From: Morchella semilibera | Lineage: Eukaryota; Ascomycota; Pezizomycetes; Pezizales; Morchellaceae | Reading direction: 5' to 3' | DNA: 64,000 bases | Assembly: GCA_009192285.1 (NCBI GenBank) | Contig: WBVU01000005.1 | Span: forward strand, 744,001-808,000 | In this document: positions 41,486-52,085 of the stretch, piece by piece | How positions within the stretch are numbered: position 1 is the stretch's first letter | Layout: each line of letters begins with the position of its first letter | The notes under the pieces: generated by a model | Told to the model about the DNA's origin: nothing | The model's input: only the letters and a program-made list of their open reading frames with translations | Databases searched by the model: none | Translations under genes and position numbers: made by a program

Positions 41486-42740
41486 TACCGCGGACCGTAT
41501 AAAAATATCAGTTTGATTTGAAGCTGATTTCAGTCCGATATCAAGCTTTTATGATTTTATGCCCGATATTTTAGATCAGGACTTAATTAGCCTATGGTTT
41601 CGCTAAAGCTGATATTTAGTGAAGATTATGATATATGATAATGCCGATATAAAATTGATTTTATTCACTGAAAGATCTGGATTCACAGGTAGGCCAGTAC
41701 TCACGCTCCTTCTAGCATAGGTGAATTTCACAAATAAAACTCTGGATTATTTCTCGATTTAATATGTACCCAGGGTGTTGGAAAGTGATGCACATTTTGA
41801 CTTAACAACGCCTAAATACACCCAAGTAATTCAACCCAAAATACTTTCTAGGTGGGAGTTTCGAGTATATATTCCCTTTTTTATTGCCCAGAATCATCTC
41901 TACATGTAGATACTAAAGGTTTGCCCCACAGGGAAGAAGTCACTGGAAGGTAGTAAAAATAAGTGGTGAAGGTCACAGAAAAGAATTAATAACAGACTAT
42001 TTTTTTCTAGTTCCTAGCCACAATAAGAATCTAAGCGCTCATATTAACCCGGAAATAACCTGATGTGGCATGTAATCATCTGGTGGTTGATAAAACATTG
42101 AATGTGCATCATTTTCCGATACCCTGAGTACATTTGTCTAACTATCTTCACTGCAGACGCCTGCCTGCCTGTTTGCCTACCATGCCTGCTTGATTCACTG
42201 CCTAATTCTGTCTGTATGTACGGTATAGTACGTACGGTGCTTGATTCTATACTCTTAGGTACAGTGATTCCGTACTTCCAGGTACGGTGCAGTGCAGTGC
42301 GGTGCGGTGCGGTGCTGTGTGGTGCTGTCCGGTGCAGTGCCCAATTCCAGGCTCGTTTGGATTCACTACTGAATTCACCGATTAGCTTATGTATGATTAA
42401 TCAATGTATGGAGATAGGAAGGACTAGTATAGAGGTGAAGGTGTAGAGGTGAAGGTGTAGAGGAGATGAAGGTGTAGAGGAGATGAAGGTGTAGAGGGCG
42501 TAGATATCTCTAAGTCCACAGCCCTAACCCTGTCCTGCTGATAATCCGATCTTATTCGCACATGCTATTCTCCAAAAAGAGCCTGATCGAGCTTTATTCG
42601 GCCCCAATTAGGCACCAAATATCAAGATTATTGCCTAAACAGGTCGAGATATGGCATATCCCATAGATAAAGCATATATCAAGCTCGCATCAGCTCTAGG
42701 TCTACAAAACAGGCTGATATTTCTATACGGTCGGGCGGTA
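41486..42740 (+). mobile_element. Inverted-repeat element T, copy 2 (about 1255 bp)
   Basis: The ends TACCGCGGACCGTATAAAAATATCAG and its imperfect complement at 42715-42740 (GGTCGGGCGGTA) match the ends of copy 1. GGTAGGCCAGTACTCACG and ATAGGTGAATTTCAC (41690-41735) correspond to inverted segments of copy 1 at 38465-38500. GCCTGCCTGCCTG (42160-42172), GTGCGGTGCGGTGC and a GAAGGTGTAGAGG minisatellite (42436-42500) fill the middle. It has no open frame of note. It differs from copy 1 by extra sequence around 41800-42100. Confidence 0.75.
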
Positions 42741-42777
42741 CAGTATGTACTCCCGCTCACCCTCCATGAGCAGATTC

Positions 42778-42895
42778 GCGATACCGCAAAATCCGAGGGA
42801 TGTCCAATCTTGCATCGGCGTTCAAAGACTGCCTTTGGTCGGCCTATACCCCTGCTGTCTCGCAACGAATTTTCTCGGATTTTGCGGTATGCGAG
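42778..42895. mobile_element. MITE-like hairpin X (118 bp)
   Basis: ATACCGCAAAATCCGAG (42781-42797) is complemented exactly at 42874-42890. It lies 40 bp outside element T copy 2. Long frames on both strands in 42635-42971 cross it and are not considered genes. Confidence 0.55.
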
Positions 42896-43174
42896 AACAG
42901 AACATTTTAGCCGCGCGAGCCTGAAAGAACGTACAGCTGTTTTAGGAGGAGACCTGCAGCCGTTCAACTAATAAGATGTGCAGGACCCTTTGTCGACTTT
43001 TAACCCGCATAACTAAAATACTCATATTGTCGATACTCTACATCCTCGCAGGTAAGAAGAACCTGAACATCGTTTTTCTGGTAACCACCACTTTGACCCT
43101 GCTAGCGCGTTTTTGTGTTCAGGTTGCCTGACCCGAGTACTTGGAAGAGAGGCCCCCTGCTGCAGCGCAACGCG

Positions 43175-43262
43175 CTATCCACCATAAGAACCTGAAAATT
43201 TGTATGGGGCCAAGACAATTCTCCACACAAATTATCCCTGTCCTTGCTACTATTTTCAGGTC
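43175..43262. mobile_element. MITE-like hairpin W, short copy
   Basis: CGCTATCCACCATAAGAACC, then TGAAAAT, matches the left arm of the long copy at 44351. ATTTTCAGG (43252-43260) gives the right inner arm. TTTGTATGG...CACAAATT in the middle is also shared. The outer right arm is missing. Confidence 0.55.
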
Positions 43263-43324
43263 CTTTTAGTCATAATTTACCCCAGCAAGCTGCGAGTGAA
43301 TGACAGTCGGATGTAAAGACATGT

Positions 43325-43462
43325 AGACCAGCTTGCCCATAAACGAGCACGGCCCATCAGCGAGCGTTGCGTGCAATTTTTCCCGTTGCAACGGATGCTA
43401 CCCACCAAACTTTGGGTGTACGCTCGTTGAGGGGCCGCGCTCTCTGGTGGGCAAGCTAGTCT
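43325..43462. mobile_element. MITE-like hairpin Y (138 bp)
   Basis: The left arm 43325-43367 (AGACCAGCTTGCCCATAAAC..., CGAGCGT) and the right arm 43419-43462 (ACGCTCG..., TGGGCAAGCTAGTCT) are complements over about 43 bp with a few changes. Arms of this length relative to a 50-bp centre are typical of foldback MITEs. Confidence 0.55.
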
Positions 43463-44350
43463 AACGCAGGCAGAGGATAATACTCGGGTCTTCTGCATGT
43501 GCGAGCCTTCTACCATGATAGCCCATTTATGCGACTAGATTGCTCAGCGGAGAGCGCGTTATGCCGCGCTCGTTTATGGGTCTCGACCCTAGAGTTCCGC
43601 CTGAACTCAGCCTTGGCATCAGCCTTAGTCCCAGCCTTGTACTACTCCGTATATCACCACCTCCGGCGCTACATGAAACTACAGACGGGTGCGGGGTTTG
43701 CGAAAGAGGGGTGGGTGTCAAGGCGGATAAAAAAAACAATTTTCACTCGTTCTGGCGCGCCCTGCCTTAAAGGCGACCTATCATAATTTCAGGTTGAGCA
43801 TGCTCTTGAACCAACTAAATGGGTTGAATTTGTCTTCGCACTTTTTACATAATGATGTCCTTTTGCGGGACCTAGGAACTCCACCGGCAAAATAGATAAA
43901 AGAAATCTGTCTACACTACTCCTAGATAACCATATCTAAATGGTAACGTGACGAACACAACGCTCAATAAGTCTTTTCCAGCATGCGTGGCAATTTGTGA
44001 CATTTTTTCAATTCCATGCGCTTTTTATAGCGCGGTTACTACTCTACAAAGGGTTTGAGTGTCTCGTTGCCATTCGGACTGACCGTCTATCAGGTACCGT
44101 ATTAGTTGAGGAAATTCGTTGCCCTGCAGCAGGGGCCTTCACTACCTCAGTTAGTGCGGTAGGGCATACTTTTTCTAGACGGATTCTTAACATCTTGTTT
44201 AGTTGAATAGTCTTTAGACCTGGCGCTTGCTGCCCTGTCATGTTTAAGGTCGGGCGTGCCATACTAATCAAAAAACCCATGTTCGCCGGTGCCCGGCGCC
44301 AATGTGAGACTGTGTTGTCATGTTGGCACCGCAGCTTACTCGCGCAAGGC
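43463..44350. other. No recognisable gene
   Basis: A 178-residue minus frame (44580-44044) overlaps hairpin W, and its remainder matches no family I know. Its reading on the minus strand may be an old transposon fragment. GCGCGTTATGCCGCGCTCG at 43555-43573 is a short palindrome. Confidence 0.3.
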
Positions 44351-44489
44351 TCTACTCTACTCGCTATCCACCATAAGAACCTGAAAATGCAGGCGACATT
44401 TGTATGGCCAAGACGATTCTTCATACAAATTATCCCTGTCTTCGTCACTTGCATTTTCAGGTTGTTATGGTGGATAGCGAGTAGAGTAG
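44351..44489. mobile_element. MITE-like hairpin W, long copy (139 bp, 41-bp arms)
   Basis: The left arm 44351-44391 and the right arm 44449-44489 are complements over 41 bp with a single mismatch. Key words are CTACTCGCTATCCACC and AACCTGAAAATGCA. A second nested hairpin (ATTTGTATG with CATACAAAT) sits in the loop. The short copy at 43175 confirms a mobile family. Confidence 0.65.
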
Positions 44490-45010
44490 AGTAGTGGCAT
44501 TGCATTGGTGTATTGCCCTCCTCTAACCAATGGGGATTGCTTCTCCGGGCCTGCAACTTCATCGATCGACAGCCCCCCACGTAAGGCTATTATTCAAACT
44601 TCGCTCGTTTCTAACTTTAAGGTTGAAAGGTGGATTTCGAGACAAAATGACCATGCATAAGCTAGTGGGGAAAGAACACACATGAAAGAGCCAATAACAT
44701 GACGGGACTCATTCTTCTCTCAGCGTAATTCTGAGAAATTTGGCAGATCATATGTCCAAAATTTGAGTGTGGCTAAAACTCTCTAATGTATTAATAACTA
44801 TATTTTGACGCATCTATCATGGGAGCAGGGACGACGGATGTGAACAGTCACGTGTAGATATGATCCTTCGGACAAAAACACTTTGTTATTTTGAGTGTCA
44901 GGCTACATAACATGATTCGCATCAAAATATTTTGCATTGTTCCATAATACCCCTTGAAGACCACTTCCGGAGGAAAAGGTGGTCACGAATCTCATGCCCA
45001 TGAGGTGACC
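44490..45010. other. No recognisable gene; 3' flank of the HeLo-like gene
   Basis: AT-rich sequence without frames. It probably contains the 3' UTR of the minus-strand gene ending at 45011. Confidence 0.35.
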
Positions 45011-46791
45011 CTAAACACTTTCGCTCGATACCTTCAGCACCTCTACCACCCTTTCCCTGAATGCTTTATGTAGGGAGATATTTGTCTCGTCGTCGCTACC
45101 CTCCATGAATGCTTTCTCGCTCCCCTCAAGGCAGAGTCTGACAATCTTCTCATACTTTTCACCCATTGCGAATGCCAATTTACCACGCAACATCTTACGT
45201 AGACTATCTCGAACGTAGATAGGGTCTTTCTCGCGTGATGTGAAGCCGTCACGAGACGTTGATCTTGCACTCCTCCATAAGCCGATTTCGAGGAGGAGAA
45301 CTCCGAGGGCTAGGTAGTGGTTAGCTTAGGCAACACCTTTAGAGATAGAGATTCAAAGACAATACCATAGATATCGTGGATCTTGGAGGAGCGAGCAGTG
45401 GGTTCCCCCCAGCGGTCCCAATGGCGGTAGCTAGATAGACGTTAGCAATGCGTTCATGTATCGATTTTTTAGTCTCTGGGATGGCTATGGTGGCCGGCTC
45501 ACATATTTTTCTCAATACGCCATTCAGCCCGGTTACTTGTGGCGTCAGACTCTGGCCGACTGTATTCAAAACCCACGATATATGGTGTGTCGTATACGCT
45601 GTTGGTAGTAGCACTATCACTAGAGGGTTCTTCAGGTTTGAGAAAGAGGATACTTTCGCCGTTGAGGTTCTTATGCACCCAGCCCACCGTATGGAGGAGA
45701 TAGAGGGACTCGGCTAAGTGGTGTGCAAGCCTGAATCGGGAAGTGATCGACGGTCTTACATTTCCTGAAGTTGGCGAAGATGTCGGCTCCAGTACGGAGG
45801 TGAGTGTTATGGGCTGTGGCAGTTTCCCCGATGGGACGTCATACATGATGACGAACCTTGATCCGGCGTAGTCGGTATAGTACCCATGATGGCAGGGCAG
45901 GATCCTAGAGCCGGCGTCCACCTGTTGGCGAAGGAGGGATATCAACAGGGAAATTTGTGCCTCCGTGTCTTCATTAATCGTTCCGCTGCTGTCAAGCTTG
46001 TAGTTTTTGAATTCAAACAGTACAGGATCCCCCTTAAACTTCCCCGCCTTCAAGGTGTGACTTGTGCCGGCCTCAATTGCAGCTTGCGTTCTGAACTCAA
46101 GGGGCGCTATAAGCATTTGATCTCCCCCCGACACTCCCCCGAGGATCAACGCCCTCATCCTCGCGCTCGGTGCAAATTGGAGTGCCCTTGCTTCTTCACT
46201 CTCCGCAATCATCTCAGCTTGCTCGACCGTTAGAACCTGCATCCATATCACATCCTGGATTACACCCCGTATCCTCGAGTTCCACCCCTCAATCCCCTCC
46301 ACAAGCGCCTCCAATCTCTTCTTTCCCGACATTGCCCACTTTGCCTTCTTCCACCAGGTACTGTCCGGTTTCGCTTGAACGGTCTGGACTGTCTCTGTCA
46401 CAGCAGCGCCCACCCCTATGACGTCCTTTAGAAATTCCTCGAGGACAAAGAGTGGGGCATTTTCCTTAGGACTAGAGTCCTGAACCGGGTGGGCATATGC
46501 TTCCTCGGTCTCGTGATATTTTTTCAGCGCGGAAAATAGCTGTAGAATCATTTCTAAAGCGATGCATTTGGTTTCTTCTGGGAGGATTGCGTATATGCCG
46601 CCCTCGGAAAAGGGTGGTTGACCAAAAAGAAAGGTGATGTAGGATTGAACACGGTGATGTGCAACCTCTAGACGTATTCGCATGCCCCGGGCATCGGCGG
46701 AGAAAGCCTTGTGATTTTTCACAAATGAATCTGTGGCGGTAAGGATCTTGCTGAAAGCCGCGACGAGGACGGTAGCGGTAATGTCTGCCAT
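45011..46791 (-). CDS. HeLo-like domain plus pseudokinase protein, 3 exons, 550 aa
   Basis: Exons are 46791-45503, 45430-45366 and 45309-45011. The introns (72 and 56 nt) start GTGAGC and GTATTG, end in TAG and have GCTAAC branch sites. They rejoin KNIYRHWDRWGEP and IHDIYALGVLLLEIGLW. Residues 1-190 are helical (MADITATVLVAAFSKIL) and resemble the HeLo/prion-inhibition domains of fungal cell-death proteins, whose first helix can insert into membranes. Residues 210-550 follow a protein kinase fold, but HRD is replaced by HKN (VHKNLN, 373-378) and DFG by VGF (406-408), so no phosphotransfer is expected. A possible 5'UTR intron ends TTTCAG two bases before the ATG. The HeLo assignment is by resemblance; the pseudokinase is clearer. 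Confidence 0.8.
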
Positions 46792-47411
46792 CTCTGAAAC
46801 TATCGGTTGCTTTAGATGGGCGGTGTCGGAAGCAAAAAGGATGGGGCGATGAGAATGTAGTCTCACCTGTAAACGGAAGAAATATATAGCTATAGGCAAC
46901 GAACGGGGGCGATGACACAGTTCATTGATTCCTCTATGCTTTTCTCGGATTTTGTGGTCGAGGAGGGCTAAGGTTCCGGTCCAGTTTGATACCCCTCCGA
47001 CATTAGACGCCGGGTCACAGCCCCAACACACCCTCTCAGTAGTGCCCATGTGGGTGGCTGTCGAGAGGGGGTGTGACTGCAGGGTCGGCAGGGGGATTTA
47101 AAACCCGACCGTACTGCCCCAACTAACGGAAGAGGAAATCATCCAGTTATGCAGGGTGCTGGTTAATCACCACATGGGACTACCCTATGCATGGTGAGCC
47201 TGAGTAGAGTCTGTACCTGCATGTCATGAACAACCATTGTACCAAGGGTGCTTTCTGTTGCACGGGATCTCAGCCATGTGCGCAAAACAGCCCATAGACA
47301 AAGCCCTGCTTAGATCAGGGTATATAAATGAACCAATGCCCTTCGCTGGAAATCCCATCTAACAACTAGTACTGCTTCTTCAAGAATTTTTCATACCTTA
47401 TATCGACCGAT
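46792..47411. promoter_or_regulatory. Shared divergent upstream region of the two kinase-like genes
   Basis: The 620 bp separate two start codons pointing away from each other. TATATAA at 47321-47327 lies 85 bp before the plus-strand ATG. CTATATATT on the minus strand (46889-46881) lies about 90 bp before the minus-strand ATG. GGATTTAAAACCCG near 47092-47105 may be a further AT box. The layout would permit co-expression. Confidence 0.55.
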
Positions 47412-50400
47412 ATGGATCACTATCAAGACGAATACGACAGCAGCCAGAGCACCTCAGCCGACATATCTTGGACCCTACGATATGCTACAGATCCACACCA
47501 GTGTGACGTCCCTACCACCTGGACGCCTTTGCAAAACACGGATCCCTTCCTCACCGTAGCATATCTTTCTCTTCATATGGAAATTCCACATGTCGATCTC
47601 AAGCGTGTGCTCGCCCGCACCGACAACATGGGGTTGGTATCCAAGGGCTATGGGTATGGTAATTTTTCGTCTGCACTCGAGGTCGATGGGAGTATAGCAA
47701 AGCTCCCCAGAATACCACCTAGCCATCATATGTTCAATAAAGCCTCTTTTTACCGTGATCTCATCACAGAACTCCGCATATCTCAGCACGACCAAGTGAC
47801 GACCTGCGATTATGTCACACAGATAAAGGGGATGAGGTGGAATCCTGGCACACGCTCATCCGACTACAGCCCTGAGACATCTATATATCTGTGGCCAATT
47901 CCCATGTACGAGGTTGCGGAAGGGACAATGTCGGCACTCCTGAAGTCACAACCACCATTTTCTACGAAGATCAATATATCCCTCGATATCGCTATGGGGC
48001 TAGATCGTATCCACGACTGCGGAATCGTCCACTCGGATTTAAAAGCCGAGAATATCCTGATCTTCCCGCACCCACAGCGAGGACAGATGGCTAAGCTCGC
48101 TGATTTTGGTTGTGCCACTATTTGGGAGGAGGACTCCGGGGCCCGCAAGAGGCTTGAAGGGTTTACAAACCTATGGGCCGCTCCAGAGTGTTATACAGAG
48201 ATGAGCTACCAGGAGCAGTGCAGGGCTGATGTTTACAGCTTTGGGCTCATGATATGGCAACTTATCTCAGACGGCAACACACCACTTAAATGGCTTGACG
48301 CGATGGAACATAATAGTCAAAGCCTTGCAGTACTCAAGGAAAGTGACTGTATCCTGCCGCTAACTCTCGAGGCCCTGGAAAATCTATCCTTAAATGAAGC
48401 TGAAAAGATGGTGTGCCGCGAGGTATTTGGAGGGACCCTAGATGCTTTGAACGAGGGTCGGGCGGACTATGTGTCTCCTCTCCTGGTTATTTATTGGGTG
48501 GATGATTTGTGGTTTGTCTCCCCTACAGCTAGGTATAAGGCCTCTAGCAAGATCTGACCAAGTTTGGATACCATAGGGGTAGCAGGGCTTTTGAGCTATC
48601 GACTCTGGGAGACAAGGACTTTGTAGGCCCGATACCTTCTATCGATAGAATGGTAAGTCTTGACAATTCTGCTGGGGTTGATGGGCTCTCTGCTCAACCA
48701 GCGGAGTAGGACCCTAGTTCGTGATAAAACCTAAGGGCCAAAACAGAATTATCGAATCTGACATTAGTAAAGGTTCCCAGCCTGATCGAAGGCCTAGGGC
48801 AAGCATACCTATCTCCAAACGTTGACCGCCGTTTGCCTGTACAGGTATTTGACAGTATCAAAGAAGTGTCATCTTTAGCTAGGGAGAGAGGAGACGAGCC
48901 TCTACTTTCTGTCATTTTATACCAACTATTTCTATGCCACTACTTTGGCTATGGAACAGAGCGGGACCCAAAAGCTGCAATGTCGACGTTGGCTGAAGCC
49001 GCCAAGTACGGTTCCCTCGAAGCCCGGAATATCGTGGTACAATTCTTCGACGCTCATGGAGCCGAAATTCCTTCAGAACTCGCGGTTTGTGACTGGCTGG
49101 AAGCACTGGTACATGCAGACACACCCGGAGCTGCAACAGCACTCAAGGGGCTCGATCCAGGTCGGTGGCAGAGATTGGTTGTCTCAACGCACAACCAGAG
49201 CTCAGAAGGAACGGAGAGTGAGCTAGATCTTCTTTCGGATCTTCTTGGGGGACCAGATGTAGTGGATATAACCCCAATCCGCTTACCTTTCCTTCCACAA
49301 AGTCTCAACCGGTGGACCGACCCGAAAGATGAACCCAAAGATAGGAACTCATGCCCCTCATTTTATGCTTTGATGCGCAAGTATCATTCAGAGGACGCGA
49401 TAGGGTTTTCGAGCTTATTCAACACGATATTTCCAATTGAAGGTTTCGGGCTTCTCAGGGAGGGCAGCCACCGCGTGATCGAGCAATTACATGAGTCTTT
49501 ATTATCCGCCTACCCCAGCCTTTCCGGGGTGCAAGGCGGTGACATAGTCAATGCACTAAGTAACCCCAAATGGATGCCTGCCTCCATCATTCGCTTAGCA
49601 AGCACCTTTCTGTTTACCCTATCCTCGACCAATACCGTACTGATGCCTACCTCTAGAACGAGGGCCTTACTACGGGCAGTCATGAGCTGTGACATTGACA
49701 CAGTACAGGTCCTGGTGGATGGAGCGCCAGTTGTGGGATACAGCGCCTTGAGCATGGCAGCCTCGCTACACTGTAGTGACACCCTCGACCTTCTTGTGCA
49801 AAAGTATTGCCAAAATGGGGACCCTTTGACTCCATGGGAGCTCGGAGTCCTGATCTATGTAGCTGCGACCTCGAACCCCCTGCGTAGCATTCGTTTACAC
49901 GGCTTCACATACGTTCCTGAGGTAATAGCAACATTCGAGTTACTCGACAAGTACGTGCAGCTTTGGTATAGCAACTCACACCCCGTGATTGAGCTGGCAA
50001 TGACAGAGGCCTTCAAACATGCTACGATGAGGCGCCGGCAGGATATCATTAAGCACGTTATGCATCCATTCTTCACATCCTCCATCGACCTGTACCAGTA
50101 TCTCCCCCTCGTCGTATTGGCGGGCGATGTGGGGGCATTCGACCTTCTCCTCAATAATATCTTGGCCAAGCATGGCTGGCTGGATGAACTGGACTGCTAT
50201 TCTAGAAGTGTGAACGATGCTATTATCCTTGCTTGTCGAACTCCCAACCCGTTTTTCATACAAAGGCTCATGGACCCAAAGATCTGGCATATGGGTCCCC
50301 TGGATCAACTCATGACGGCGTTTGACAGCTCTACGGGCACACAAGAGCTTTGCCCCTTTCAATATGCTACTTTCAACAGCGCCTACGAAACCGCGGACTT

Positions 50401-51217
50401 TCTCGCTGAATTTACGGGTAAGGTGAGCGGGGAAAACATGGATTGGCAGTCTTTCATGTCCATCGTGATCTTGAGCCAAGAGTCATTTGGTTACACTATG
50501 ATCGACTATCTGATAAGGATACAGGAACAATATCCGACCCCGCGGGGGAAGTACGGATTGTCTATTATCATATTCCTGGCCCTTTACACGGCTCCTGTCT
50601 CCGGTCAGAGGAGAGCTACACTCAAGGTCTACTGGGCTAATATCCTGAACCGCTTTAGCCACCTTATCGAAACCCCAGATTATGGCGTGACGCCAATGAT
50701 AATGGGGATCTGGATGCATAATTCGCTCATAGTCGAGGCGCTCCTTGATGCTGGCATAGACCCAAACGTGCCGGATAGTAGGGGTCTCACCACACTCGAT
50801 GTGATTCTCATGAGGCGCGTGGTGGAGATATTAGGATCCCCTAACCACGCACCCGAGATCCTAGATTCAGAACTGCAAAAGATCAACGACCTAACGTCAA
50901 TGCTACGCTACCCGACTAAGATCTATCAGGGCGATGAGCATGATCAGCAGTTGGACGAGATCTACGACATAGTCCGAAAACGCGGGGGTACGAGTCTCCG
51001 GTATCAGAAAGAACACGAATATTTTGGTAGTTTGAGAAATTGGTCGAGAATTTTTATAATCACCAAATCAGGGGCAGAATTAGAGGGGATCGAGGAGTAC
51101 TTTCGTTTAATGTGCACACTGGGACCTAACGGGGCGTTTCATTACGCAAAGGTGCTCATGGAGATAGCAGCGGAGGCAGTCTACGCTAGCAGACATCTAG
51201 CTACAAAGTACGAATAA
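47412..51217 (+). CDS. Protein kinase with Sel1 and ankyrin-like repeats, 3 exons, 1178 aa
   Basis: Exons are 47412-48470, 48548-48652 and 48845-51217. Intron 1 is GTGTCT...CTAG and intron 2 is the classical GTAAGT...TACAG; phases are 0 throughout. The kinase domain spans about 75-345, with a glycine-rich GYGYGNF at 80-86, a candidate Lys97, HSDLKAEN at 207-214 (Arg of HRD changed to Ser, catalytic Asp209 kept), DFG at 231-233, APE at 257-259 and DVYSFG at 273-278. A Sel1-type repeat (YFGYGTERDPKAAMSTLAEA) lies at about 421-440. The long C-terminal half has ankyrin-like units, clearest near the end (VEALLDAGIDPNVPDSRGLT). It is probably an active kinase coupled to a repeat sensor or scaffold. 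It is divergent from the HeLo-like gene. Everything seen is intact. Confidence 0.85.
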
Positions 51218-51879
51218 AGGAATTTATGTATTTGACGACTAAATGGGAGGATGGATCCATGAGTATGAGGCCATTGCCGCTCGTTATGACCCTTTCTTTT
51301 ATATTCCTTTTCTGTCTTTGTTCTTATTGCAATTCGAATTCATTATGGACGTGTACTTCTACCTTAGATTTCTCCCACCCGTTTTCACCCCCTCCCCCGG
51401 CGTCTCATCTGCTCTTCGATTTTGACGAGAAGGGCCTTCACCGAGGGCTATGTGACGCCATTCCAACGAAGGATAATACCAACATAGTGGGGTTTAATGA
51501 TCACTACCATTCTTTGTTTCCTGCTAGATGCAGGACACTAGCTACCCCTCGCGCGCGCAACAAAGGAATATCCATTCACCCAACCCTAGATAAGACGAAA
51601 AATAGTGATAGCTGCCCTATACATGAATTGTTAAAAGCCCGCCATTCAAAGGTCCCATTTAGCGAGGGGCCAGTGATAAGACATAGGATCTCACCCACCT
51701 ACACTTTCCAAATAGCCACCAAACGGATTATACGGTCATTCATGCAATAGAAGCCCAATCCAAGGGAAATGGACCAAAATCACGGTGTAGTAACCTCAGG
51801 TGATAGGATATATGTATATCCATGGTATGTAACAAGCTAAGCCATATATACTCCCAGAGAGAATGAGTCCGCTCCTGTC
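51218..51879. other. 3' flank of the kinase gene, no separate gene supported
   Basis: A 174-residue frame starts 9 bp after the stop codon (51226-51750) and includes a hydrophobic stretch (TLSFIFLFCLCSY). It has no recognisable family and lies where the 3' UTR should be. TATATATACTCC at 51845-51852 resembles a promoter of the next element. Confidence 0.4.
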
Positions 51880-52085
51880 ACCTACCTTTGCGAGGGACGA
51901 CGAAAAAATAAACTCCGGCTACTCTAGGTTCGTACCACGCCCACCTCCTGAAGGGTCTGGAGCTATATATCGTTCCGACTCTAGGCGAGACATCCCCGCG
52001 GAGGTGATATTGGGAGCCCTCCGATGTCGGAGAGGCCTTTGTCAGAGGTCAGGATGCTGTCGGAGCCCAGTTCACATACTGAAAT
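51880..52085 (+). mobile_element. Partial relative of element U
   Basis: GTTCGTACCACGCCCACCTCC, GTCTGGAGCTATATATCG, TTCCGAC and GTCGGAG words follow the same order as the left part of element U (33811-33935). The right inverted half is absent. Confidence 0.5.

Noticed and set aside
42635-42971. Frames of over 100 residues on both strands
   Set aside because: They cross the end of element T copy 2 and hairpin X and are mirror images of each other.
44044-44580. 178-residue minus frame as a transposase remnant
   Set aside because: A third of it is the inverted arms of hairpin W, and the rest matches no motif that I can name.
51226-51750. 174-residue frame after the kinase gene
   Set aside because: It starts 9 bp after a stop codon on the same strand, has no recognised domain and most likely lies in the 3' UTR.
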